NCBI GenBank assembly: GCA_003693705.1 | Contig: RBZT01000267.1 | Coordinates: forward strand, 150,467-214,466 | Source of the DNA: Polymyxa betae | Taxonomy: Eukaryota; Endomyxa; Phytomyxea; Plasmodiophorida; Plasmodiophoridae | Length of the DNA: 64,000 nucleotides | Reading direction: 5' to 3' | Shown here: positions 1 to 10,390 of the stretch, piece by piece | Position numbering within the stretch: the stretch's first letter is position 1 | Layout: each line of letters begins with the position of its first letter | Position numbers and translations under genes: made by a program | The notes under the pieces: generated by a model | The model's input: only the letters and a program-made list of their open reading frames with translations | The model's database searches: none | Told to the model about the DNA's origin: nothing

Positions 1-86
1 TCAGATCTCAATGATGATACCCAGGTCACAATCTATATCTTAATGCATTAGATGACTGAATGTGTTAGATGATTAAGCCGATTACA

Positions 87-1950
87 TCATGATATGATTG
101 AATCAGTGACACATCTTGGAATAGGTTCGGGGTTGTCTGTGATATTGCCAATGAACTCGTCATTGGTATTAACACATCCATTAATAACGCCTATCATAGA
201 CTTTGTCAGATCACCTGCTGTATATAGCTGAGTGATGATTAAGTGACCTTGATCACAATTGAGTTCACATGTAGTCCCTGAATCAATCGAATCAAACTGC
301 AACTATCTCCTTCCAGTAAGACGGACGCCCTAATCATTAGAATCAGTATGTAAGGGGCAGGGTCGTATTATCATGAACCTGTTTAAAGACTCGGTACTTG
401 TCATATCCCATTTCGGATCTGTAGACAGAGCAGCAGCTCTTGCTTGCAAACGTCTATTAATGAATAATATTGGGGATAGATTTGGCCCAGGACTGAATCC
501 CATAAAATTCTGTCGATGAACACCAATATCCAACCAGGATAAATGCCGATTCAGATGCGATACGAACAGTTGTGAGACCAACCGTTTCATGGCACCAATC
601 TGCACAATATCAATCAGCGAATGGCATGAATCAGCCGTACTGGCGCCCCCCGTACGAGATGGGCGTGCATGGCGAACTTGGGTCCCAATTTCGTGACAGC
701 TGCTGATAGTCTTGCTTGATGAACCCTTGTCCCTTTATATGCAGTATGAATAGTATATAGATGTGTATTAGCAGCATGTAGTTGATCATGAATACGACTT
801 AATTCACTATATGCAGCACCATGTTCAACATCTATCACATCACCCGCATGTTCAGCATCTATCACATGACGTTCATTGCGATCCTGAACGCCCAAGACGC
901 ATCATCATCAGTTCAAGGTCATGATGATGGGTACAGAGACGGATTACGTTCAGTCGCTGGATCTTGGCGATTCTCCATCGTTGCCAGGCCGATAGTATCC
1001 GACCATGATCTAACAGATGACGACGTCCTTCACTACGACTCAACAGATATCGCTTCAACTTGGTCAATATTCGCTGCGGGACCATGTTAGGGCGTGGTTT
1101 GCGAGTCGCTGGGCCCGTAAGACCGACCTTGTTGCTGTCGACCTGCAGATGCCAGGTCCGGAACACGATCGTAACGATTCGTCGTGCGTATCGACTGGTC
1201 TGATAATTGATGACGAACATCTTGCGGCTCTCAAAATCACGGAACTCGCCTGGTGTGATTTTCACCTATTGATGATAATGAGAAGGTTGTTAAAGGCGTC
1301 TGATAACTCAGACAGACCTGAGAGATACGACGTTGTACAGATTTGAGACGATATGATAGAGCTGGATATCGATTAAAATATGTGCAGGTATCGATCAAAT
1401 CTTGTAAACGAGGACGAACACGATTAATTGGACCTTGATAGATAGATAGAAGCATCTCATTACGAAGTAGATGTAATATCTGTTAATGAATGTGAGATAT
1501 TAATGGTATTGGTCTCTAGAGCAGATCATCACCTGACGTAATGATACAGATCTAACAGAATCACTGATACATTCTAATAGATCGAGACTAATAGCCGTCT
1601 TAATAGCATTAACACGACCCAATCGTAATGTCATGATATCGATCTCACCCATCTATTTGCAATCATCAGACACTCTCATCTCAAGCAATAAACAGCACGA
1701 GCTTGGTTCTGAGACAAATGTTCTCATTCCAATATCACCTTGATCATGCAGAATAATGATGCAGAATGATACGACTTTCTCTCTTGATTATATTTTGTTA
1801 TCCATGATTGCAGCATCATATTAATAATATTCGCATCATCCATATGAGTTAATGTCTCATTAAGAACTATCACATTCTCTATACTATGATGACGTTGATG
1901 ACGTCCACCACCACCCAACATCTAGAAGGCAGATCAAGGAGAATCAGCTC
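87..1950 (-). CDS. Unrecognised multi-exon gene
   Basis: Several consecutive minus-strand open segments (about 1921-1724, 1455-1237, 1265-873, 895-614, 605-330 and 302-87) are joined by plausible short GT-AG introns, for example around 1470-1510. This looks like one spliced gene rather than isolated ORFs. The product is basic and helical in its middle, with a coiled segment near 800-650. I do not recognise the family. A stretch ending at 1724 followed by an Asp/Ile-rich segment faintly recalls the MutS core (lever) region, but no Walker motif is visible, so I do not call it. The 5' end is unclear, since an open frame continues upstream to about 2090, and the 3' end may lie outside the window. 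Confidence 0.3.
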
Positions 1951-2913
1951 CCCAGATACTACATGAGTACGATGATCGATGAATCTCCTGCATTTCATCA
2001 ATGTCGTCATTTGTTCATTAGCCGAACCTGTAGCCGGTTTCCAGAAACCCTTTTGAAGATCAGACGTGGCAAAATAGGCTTCATTGATTGCTTATAGAGT
2101 AGACTTAATCAACATTCAATATCTGATAATTTGACGTTTTCTGTATTTTTAATATGACAAATGTTGAACAAGTTTGATGATTCTCTTGAAGCACATTCAT
2201 TTCAAGATTCAGCTGCTGCAATAACAGCAGGCCAATTGCTAATGTGTACACCTAAGAAACTCGAACTCAAACAAAGGGTGGGAGTAGAGCTCGCATCCCA
2301 TGTTTTGGGATGCCTTTTATCGTTGCAGGGAGCTGTTGTCCTCAAACAATAAACCCATTCTACTTTTCGCGGGCTTGAGTCAAATGATATCGCGCCCAGG
2401 AATTCATGAAATGAACTTGCTTATGAAGTTCTAAGGAAGGTATTGCAGAGAACAGCTATTACATGACCAATATCATCTTGCACATAACTGCCTCTTATCC
2501 AATTCCAATTGTTACCCAATGCCCCAGCGCTAACTTAGCGCCTTTACATAACGGGAATCGGCTTGTCGATAACCCTGTCATATCAACCTACCAAGAGATC
2601 ACATTGTCTAACTGATTCTAATGAGGCGACAGCCCTTGAAAACAGATGTATAGAGTGATGTTGTCATCCAGACGAATTGGATGTCTAACTACATTGTCAT
2701 TCTCTATCTATTTATACATCAAAGATGAATATTTTTCATAAAATCTGGCTCGAGTGGGTTGCGCCTGTGACTGGATGTTCGCTCTCTCAGTGCGCAGTTT
2801 GTGTGCGGCCTCTCTCTCTTGATCGGACATTGTTATTGATCTTTGACCTTCTGTGTGTGTGTGTGTGTTGGTTTCGTTTGAGAAAGGATTCCAGTAGATC
2901 TCCCATATTGTCA
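1951..2913. other. Gene-poor stretch before zinc-finger gene
   Basis: About 960 bases without a convincing gene. A 63-codon plus-strand ORF at 2161-2352 starts with ATG but has no recognisable feature. It contains a short inverted repeat near 2300-2316, with CATCCCA paired to TGGGATG. A short GT dinucleotide run lies near 2851-2868, probably in the 5' region of the following gene. The 5' exons of the upstream minus-strand gene may extend into the start of this stretch. Confidence 0.3.
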
Positions 2914-4385
2914 ATGTCTATGATTCAGGATAATGTTGCTGCTGCTAAGCGACTCTCACAGCTTCGACAAGCCATTCAGAACCGACGCTCCGGGGTCGTT
3001 ACGCCACGGTCAACTGCCTCTAGAGTCCCATGCAGATTCTATACTCGTGGGCTCTGTAAGCGGTCGGCCTCGTGTCCATTCGATCATTCTCAACGATTAC
3101 CGAATGCTTCGAAGCCAATTACTTTAGCCGTAGTAAAACGAACGGTATGTTTCATTCAATGATTTGCTCGAATGGATCATAATGTCGGTCAGCGATCATC
3201 GGTTTCTTCTCCTGAGAGCCGTTTAAAGCTACTAAATGATCTTTTAACTTCACATCGTCAGCAACGGATTCAGAAAAAGTCAGCTCTGTCAGTTTGTGAG
3301 CGCCTGCGATCTAATTCTTTCTTAGGGTTGTAATTACCTCGACCGCTGCTGCAGCATTAAATCGCTTGCAAGCGGCAACTAAATCCATGTCCTGGGTTCG
3401 TGCTGGATTCACACCTCAAACTCACATCAAAACCAAATCCGTTCAACGTGAGATAGTCTGCATGAATCGTCTTTCGACTCATTGATTTATCTGTTAGCCG
3501 CTCCCAAACCCAAATCTTTGATCATTAACGGAATTCGATTTCGTTTATCGAAATGCGGTCGTAGTCTGGTTAGATGTCCTGACAGCTCCCAATCTCCTAC
3601 TCCTGTTCAGCCTGTCAAGATTATTCCGAGTCGAGTTCAGTTGAATGGTATCGAGTTCATGAAGACATCCACAGTACGACCATATCAAATTCTGCATCTC
3701 GCTTGTATGCGTATTTTCGCTTTAGGGTGCTCTAGTTCGTTCGTCAGTGCAGGGTACTCGTCGTACTGCGTCGCAGCGTTTAAAACGAAGCTTGCAGCTG
3801 GTACGTAATAAGAAACTGGACAAGAGGAAGCAGCGGCTCTGCATGTTTTTCTGTAGATTCGGTATCTGGCGGTTGTGTAGACGGATCCATTCTCTGAACT
3901 GATCGGAACAGGGTTCTGTAAGCTTGATAACATGTGCCCATTCATTCACGACACATCCAAAGTCGCCATTTGTCGCAGCTTTATCCTGAATGGTGTTTGC
4001 TCATCACCGGAGACGTGCCTACTGTCTCACACTCTCGATCGTAATAAGATGCCCGAATGCAGCCATTTCATCAAGGTCAGTGTCGCTTTGCTAATGTTGG
4101 GCTTCATTTGAAGGAGTACAGGGACTTTGTGCTAAAGGGGATTTCTGCCCTTATCGTCACGTTAAGGTCAGCGAAGACGCTGCTTTCTGTCAAGATTTCA
4201 TCAGGGGTCTGCTAGTTCGCATCGGTTTGTTCTAATATTGATTGTTGTTTTGCATTGAATTAGGGTATTGCTCCAAAGGCGAGCAGTGCAAGCTCAGACA
4301 TGCATACACTTCGAGAAGAGAAAAACCAGCGTCTGCTCAGGTTGATATTGAGAGATCAACTGAATCAGATAGGGAAAACGTTTGA
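2914..4385 (+). CDS. ZC3H3-like CCCH zinc-finger protein
   Basis: Eight exons (2914-3144, 3193-3295, 3355-3468, 3498-3704, 3736-3861, 3912-4075, 4122-4206, 4264-4385) join in frame to 383 residues. An N-terminal CCCH finger (C-x7-C-x5-C-x3-H, around residue 47) is followed by a linker. Four more CCCH fingers then run in series, the first beginning LCMFFC and split by the intron at 3862-3911, the last ending CKLRH. The order and spacing match the ZC3H3 / Red5 family, nuclear RNA-binding proteins linked to poly(A) processing and mRNA export. Introns are 29 to 59 bases; two of them (29 and 31) are exceptionally small. The start is the first ATG of the exon-1 frame that gives a compact N-terminus. 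Confidence 0.85.
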
Positions 4386-4583
4386 TTATTTCCATTATGG
4401 GGGCAGGCAAAAGTTGTTTTTGACAGGCTCTCCTGTTGACAGCAACTCGTTTTTTGGTCTTGTTTTTTGGTATAGACATGCAACTACCTGCTCTTGCGAT
4501 AATGGAATTCCACGCTGCTCTTTATATCCACTATATATACCACACATACCTAGTAATTTTCCTCATAAATTTATCTGTTCATT

Positions 4584-6318
4584 TCATTCCAATAAATTCG
4601 TGTCTTTGATTGTGCGACCCTTCCTTAATCGCCCTTTCAGTGTAGCTAGTTCTTGTAAGGCATGAACTAGACTGATCTCCATATCGTAAAATCTGCCTTC
4701 TAACGCCTTGTGCGCTGGCTCGTGACATTCTCCCTGTCCACAAGGTTTCCTCATGAATCTTGAAATCCAGCAGTTAATTTTTAGCCTCAACAGGTAATGA
4801 AACTAAATGACCTCATATAACTATTGTAAGCAGATTGTATGCGCTTCCGGCGCCAATGACTTTGAATGACAGTTGCAGCCACTGTTTTTAGATTGACCCT
4901 CGAAGAAGCAGATACACCAATATCCGGTACTGAAAGTGAATCGTTTAAGAACCTGTTACATTTCAGGTTCTCAAAATTTTCAGTATCGGGTGGTGAAAAT
5001 GTGACGTCAATACCGAATTCTTGACAGAAACCGAAGTCGGATTTCGTCAAAATTAGTAAACCCCTCTGAATGGTTCTTGTTAACCGTGATCAACTCTGAT
5101 GAAGAGCGCTCATCTAAGTTTCCTTGCAACTGCCTGAACTTAGATTCCGATTTCAACTCAATAGGACAGGCTGTTTGAAGATATTCCTGAAGAGATAGTT
5201 CATGACCTGCATCAAGTAGCTGAAGAAGCTTGGATGAAAGGTCATGACAGTTTTCTTCGCAGAACATTTGTTGACCTTCCTGCCTACATCATCCATTGAA
5301 CACCAGAAGACGACCGGAAAAGGCAATCAAACTGTTCAATTGCACTTGGCAGAAATCCATCGACGTTTTTTATCGCAGGAAGAACGAAGCAAATGAAAGA
5401 GCGATAACTGTAATTGTTTCGAACAGCTGTAACAATGAAGGGATTTCCTTCTGCAACGACATCAAAAATGTTGTGGATGGGAAATGCAACAGTGTTACCA
5501 CAGTTAATGGACTGCAAAGAGTTAAGACCAGAGAGAAAGGTTAACGACTGGATATTGTTGAGAGAATTGCTTGAGATGTCAAATGATCGGATCGATTGAG
5601 GTAATAGATCCGATACACCATGTAAGGTGCAGATGAAGTTGGAGGATACGTCCAAATTCTAAGTCAGCACTCAACTGTAAACTTAAAACCGACAATGGCA
5701 ATAGTGGGTACTTCAAGAGCGTGACTGGGAGAAAGGTCTTCAATTTCTTCGAGCTCGTTGTAAGACAGGTTGAGGTCGCGTAGCTGTCGAAGATCGGATA
5801 ATCCTGAAAGCTTACTGATTGAATTATGGGATAGATCAAGATGTTGCAACGAGTGAAGCCCTTGAAACCCTAGCAAACCATGATTACTTCAAACTACTAT
5901 TGAAACAGTAAGATGTACCTTCAACTGTATGTATGGAATTGTGAGATAATATTAATACACGAAGCTCGGTAAGGTTCTGAAATGGGCTGTTATGCAACGT
6001 ATAGATGTTGTTCCTAGACAGATCCAGATGCTGTAAATTACAGAGAATCGAAGGGAAAACATCCAACTGAGAGAGCAAATTCCCATCTATAAACAAGCTC
6101 AGCTGCAAGCTACTAAATAAAACAGTCGCTGTGACCAAGTAAAAGCTGTTGAGTGTGGCTATCAGCAACCTGCTGCAGGATCTGAATCGAATCAAGTCTA
6201 TGAGCTGCAGCAATGTCAAGAGGAGCAGGGAGATACGAGACCTTAACGAACCTGACAGAGATAGCTGTCTAGTATTAGATGAAGATTGTAGCTCACAGAT
6301 CTCATCATATTGAGACAT
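4584..6318 (-). CDS. LRR and IQ-motif protein, CEP97-like
   Basis: A multi-exon minus-strand gene whose exons splice in frame from ATG at 6318 to a stop at 4584. The product begins with about five leucine-rich repeats of the SDS22-like type (motifs such as LQHLDLSRNNI and LRDLNLSYNEL). An LRR cap follows with the typical EGNPF and LPAIKNVDG signatures, then a linker, an IQ motif (IQSHWRRKR) and a basic coiled C-terminus. This domain order is that of CEP97, a centriolar protein that with CP110 controls centriole length and ciliogenesis. Introns are very small: about 26 bases near 4800, 31 near 5300 and 61 near 4960. Other LRR-IQ proteins such as LRRIQ or LRRC families remain possible. Confidence 0.7.
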
Positions 6319-6766
6319 AACAATAACTGATCATATAGTAACATAAGCAATCAAGTGATACTGAAACACATGACAACAGCTCTATTTAGATCAAATTCCA
6401 GTTAGCACTTGCAGCTAAGTCGCTGCCAAACAGCAGCAAAAAAACTCGGCCCGTGATAACGAAGGACAGGCATGACCCTATTACATAGCAGCACCAATGA
6501 CGCAATGTACAGCGGATGCAAATGGTTTTATTACATTTGAAAAAGCGTAATAGCTGATATGAACCAAGAAAAGCAGCATGGCACTAAAACGGGGCCTGGA
6601 ATTGAAAAACGACTTCTGCTGATAAAAGTCTGACCAGGAATGGAGCTCTTTTAACTCAGATTTGCCCACAATTCGGGAAAGGGTGTCCGCTGCCTGATTA
6701 TTTTTGGAAGGGCGTCGGCGAAGCGCCCCTAAACCAAACCAAGCCTTTATTGAGTAGTTCAGGAAT
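6319..6766. other. Intergenic between uS19 and CEP97-like genes
   Basis: About 450 bases between the 3' end of the ribosomal protein gene and the 5' end of the LRR gene, both on the minus strand. A 62-codon minus-strand ORF (6669-6481) has a hydrophobic stretch around residues 30-55 and could encode a tiny membrane protein. I see no homology and treat it as unproven. Confidence 0.3.
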
Positions 6767-7283
6767 TTATTTCAGAGGAATGAATCGGGAGGAGTTGGTA
6801 GCTCCAATACCGGGACGACCATGTTGAACAGGCTTGTAGGTAAGAGAGAATTCACCCAGGTAGTGTCCAACCATATCGGCCTTGATTTCGACATGCCCGA
6901 ACGCCTTGCCGTTGTAGACACCGACGACGCTGCCGACCATCTCGGGAACAACAATCATGTTGCGAAGGTGGGTGTTGACAGCGACAGGCTTCTCGTTGAC
7001 ACCGGCAGCCTTCTTGGCCTTTCGCAGGCGTTTGATCAGACCCATAGGCTGGGCCTTCAAGCCACGGTTCAGACGACGACGAACACGACTGGGGAAGAGC
7101 TCGAGGAGCTCAGATCGCTGGCGACCGATCAGATCCTGAACTTCAATACCACGGTAGAAGAACTTCTTGTTCGACTGGCGCTTAACGAAGCCGGTCTGCT
7201 CGGCAGCGGTGGATTCTTCGACGTCAGACTACGCAGCATGTTAGCGATGAGATCAAGACACAGAACACACAAGGCGATACCAT
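6767..7283 (-). CDS. RPS15: 40S ribosomal protein uS19 (S15)
   Basis: The protein is a clear eukaryotic uS19, a small-subunit head protein near the decoding region. It has the conserved [38 protein letters not shown] and C-terminal SSRFIPLK segments. The main exon (7228-6767) starts with SDVEES and has no in-frame ATG at a sensible place. An ATG at 7283-7281 is followed at once by a GT donor. The 52-base intron ends in GTAG just before 7228, giving M-SDVEES in phase. The first coding exon is therefore only the start codon, a layout often seen in ribosomal protein genes. The predicted length is 154 residues, near the animal 145. Confidence 0.93.
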
Positions 7284-7577
7284 GGTTGGCAGGATTCGGA
7301 ATGATCAAGGAGCGAATCTGAGCGCAATCGGACTCCGTGGCGCCGATTTTCCAATTAGCGCACCCTTCATATATTCGCTCAGGCTGGTCCAGAACATGAT
7401 TGAAAAGATCGAGAACGAGGACTGAAACCATTGCTGGACCGCCCGATATTTGATCATTGAGGTGACGCGCGATTATGATCTGGTCCAGATTTTAGGGAGC
7501 GTGCCGAATATGATTTGTTAGAACCGACCTTGTAAGTTAAACTAATATCGATTTCTTGGAGGCGAACCTGAGAGCGA

Positions 7578-8174
7578 ATGGCACCGAGACATTCATCAGT
7601 ATGTGTTTATGGGTGACTGCTTACAAATATATTGACTGTGATTGTTAGCAAGCGAATACATTGGCAGGGCCCCCTGCCCAGCGGTCACTAGAGTCTCTAC
7701 AGGGACGATTAAGACAATATCTTCGTGATATGGAGATGGCACCTGAGACAACATCTCCACAATATTCGTTGCAGATCCTACATGATGTTATCCAAGAATT
7801 CTCATCATTTGCTTCTTCAGACGATCGCAATCTACTTAGGGTTAGCTTCAAGCTGTCTGGAATCGGATACGTTGTTAATACGATGGTTTACAGCAGGATC
7901 CAATTAGGACAATAGCAATGAGAAGATCAGAAGTTGATGAGAGAAGGCTTAGTGTTGATGATGGTGTACATAAAGAAGGTGGAGCGCTTGGTCTCTTATA
8001 TTGTTGATGGAATCTAATACTGATTCAGATGAAGAAGGGCATGTTAGAGATACATACAGGAATGATGCAGATGAGGATATTGTTGATTACGGGACTGAAG
8101 AATCATGCCTAACCGATGAAGAAGACGACGACGACTTCGATATGCTCATTGACATTGAAAATGAATCTGTATAG
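7578..8174 (+). CDS. Acidic-tailed hypothetical protein
   Basis: ATG at 7578 opens a 7-codon exon, followed by an intron 7599-7648 with a GTATGT donor. Exon 2 starts QANTLAG. Further introns near 7841-7897 and 8002-8039 keep the frame. The product is about 145 residues: an amphipathic helical N-terminal half (segment LQILHDVIQEF) and a very acidic C-terminus (run EEDDDDFDM). The helical segment faintly resembles the core of Golgi SNARE GOSR1, but there is no tail anchor and no SNARE motif, so I do not assign it. It may instead be the 5' part of the DENN gene just downstream; I could not find a phase-compatible junction between them. Confidence 0.4.
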
Positions 8175-8439
8175 AATTCAGCAAATATTGCCTGGCTTTG
8201 TCCGGTCAGATCGTGTAATTCATAAATAATACGAAATGTACAACGACTTTGCAATGCTGTAGAACGGAAGCGACAACAATACAACGCGTCCTTGAGACCC
8301 TTCGTTCATGCAACATCACAGAAGTAATGACTTGGTAGATATTATAGAAACTTCCTGACCTACAGAATCCCGAATGCGACAAACTTGCAGAGAGTAGCCG
8401 CACGTCATGATCAGCCAGTTATAGGTCAATGTCCATTCA

Positions 8440-10370
8440 ATGAGGAATGTTGACACTCAGGTCCGGGACCAGATTCAATCTCTGATAGAATCGCACCATG
8501 ATCTTTACCGGCAACTTTATCAGCAATGCCAGCAGAAAGAGCTTGAAAAGACCCTATGTCGGCAGGTAGAATCACAGATTCAAAAACAGAAAGCAGAGTA
8601 TGAGCGTCAGCAAGAAATTGCCAAGTAGGCCATGATGGATGCCAACGTTATCTGCTTATTCTGACATCATAACGACAGAAATCTGTCAGAAGAATTCAAT
8701 CATTGGAACGAACAGGCAAATAACCTGAGAGCAGGCAATCGAGCTTTATCGGATCGAATCAAACGATTGCGATCGTCAATGGCAATGTCACCAGCACGAT
8801 CACGTCCACCGTTGAAAAAAATACCGAACAGGTCATTGACAGAAGCAATGAAAGCGGCGCCAGCAAAACGCAAGCTGGATGTGATGGTCAGTGACGAGAC
8901 ACCACCTGGAACGAGATCGCAGGCAATTTTCGAAGAGTTTTTTGTAATCAGTAGCGACCTGTCCAATTTGGGTTTGGGCAACTTGCCGGACGAATCGATC
9001 CGATGCTGGCAATCGACGCCCGGAGTGTGGTTCAGATATGGGCTAAGTCCATGTTTGGCGCTGGATCCGGTAACCTTCAGATGCTGATGTTGAATGAACA
9101 CAACTAAAAGGACAAGATTATAGGCGCAGGTCGTAGCGTTTGTTTGTCCTTCAGGGCGAGTAAGCGTTAACTCCTAATCGATTCGGTATCGCAATTGAGA
9201 GATCCCGGGCAGGTTCAACTCCGGGCCGGGACTGAAGGTCCCAAGGCTGCTGAACATGACTTCGTGTTCGCGACACAGCTGACGACAGCTGACCAAGAGC
9301 TCGTCCAGATGTATGGAGTCTGCATAATCCAATCCGAGATTATCACGATTGTGAACGATAAACAACACCTGGTTTACTGTACAGCTGATGTTAGAATTAG
9401 GTGAATCCTCGATCAGGACGTCAAATACGTCTACATGCCGATGTCAGATACTGTCTGACAACTAGATACCCCTTAGTGGATTTCCATATTGCTCTGATCC
9501 ACAACCTTATAGGTTTGCTTCACAAAAAATCATGAAATCGTCATAATCGAATCATAGCCGTTCGACAACGATTTCGACTCGGGGACCATTCCGTCCAGAT
9601 TGTTGGCCCGAACTTGAGCCGTTCGCTGGTAAGCGAATGGGATCAGGGTGGAAGCCTCGATCTCCTCCATCAGATCAGCCGGGCCTCCGTACCGGCCCAC
9701 GACCAGCAGCTTCGCATCGAATCCAGTCTAATTCCGGGACCAGTATTACTGATGCGGCCTGCACACGATTCGATATCGATTGTGACATGGGCGGCCCGGT
9801 TTGTTGCCAGTTCGTGCATCAGAGCGTCGCTGATTTTGCTGCAACAGGAAGGTGCTGGGCAGAATATCAGCCCGAATCCTAATGCAGCTTATTGAGGCCG
9901 TATTAAGGGAAATGAGCATCATCATTGTGGGTCAAGATCTCGGTCAGATATCGGCCTGGGCTCTCTATCTGACAGCTGCCATCCATCCACTGCAATGGGT
10001 TGGAGTATTTCTACCTGTCCTCCCTGATCGATTGGCAGACTTCCTACAATCGCCAGTGCCGATTATTGCAGGTGTCCGATACCTGCCTGATTCAATGCAG
10101 TCCCAAAGCGGTTTTGTCATCTGGAGACCGGAATCGAATCAGGTCTGGACCGAAGACCCATTACCACAGCTGACAGACCCCGGACTGAGATGTGAGGAGT
10201 TGATCAAGCCCCTGATGGAGACAGGTGTAGAGCAGATGATAATGGAGAGGTTGCATGATACCATCTCTCAGTATATTATTGATATGATAGAGAAAAGTAA
10301 GAGTGATCCCGCATATATATATTATCAACAGACACAGATTATGACACATTATATACATACACATCAATAG
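8440..10370 (+). CDS. Coiled-coil DENN-domain protein
   Basis: Exons from 8440 encode a Gln/Glu-rich coiled coil, joined by an intron at about 8626-8677 to more coil. A uDENN-like start follows (IFEEFFVISSD near 8930), then uDENN strands near 9260-9330 and 9450-9500 (YGVCIIQ, TRYPLVDF). The cDENN core is at 9890-10110 (IEAVLREMSIIIVG, HPLQWVGVFLPVLP, PVPIIAGVRYLPD). It ends with a helical C-terminus and a stop at 10368-10370. DENN proteins are mainly guanine-nucleotide exchange factors for Rab GTPases on membranes. The subfamily is not clear; the N-terminal coiled coil is a distinguishing feature. Several introns between 9080 and 9850 are not resolved, and the start is uncertain: 8440 is the first ATG in the coiled-coil frame. 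Confidence 0.7.
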
Positions 10371-10390
10371 ATATCAGATATCTTCATCAC

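Noticed and set aside
87-1950. Assigning the first gene to MutS homologs or kinesins
   Set aside because: Short resemblances (a core-like segment near 1750-1600 and an SGELILLDLP segment near 1960) were not backed by Walker A/B, kinesin switch motifs or collinear order.
6821-7321. 166-codon plus-strand ORF
   Set aside because: It is antisense to the clear uS19 gene.
7578-8174. GOSR1-type SNARE identity
   Set aside because: Only one helix faintly matches. The SNARE motif and tail anchor are absent and the C-terminus is highly acidic.
8700-9101. 133-codon minus-strand ORF
   Set aside because: It is antisense to the coiled-coil/uDENN exon, which has better composition and splice continuity.
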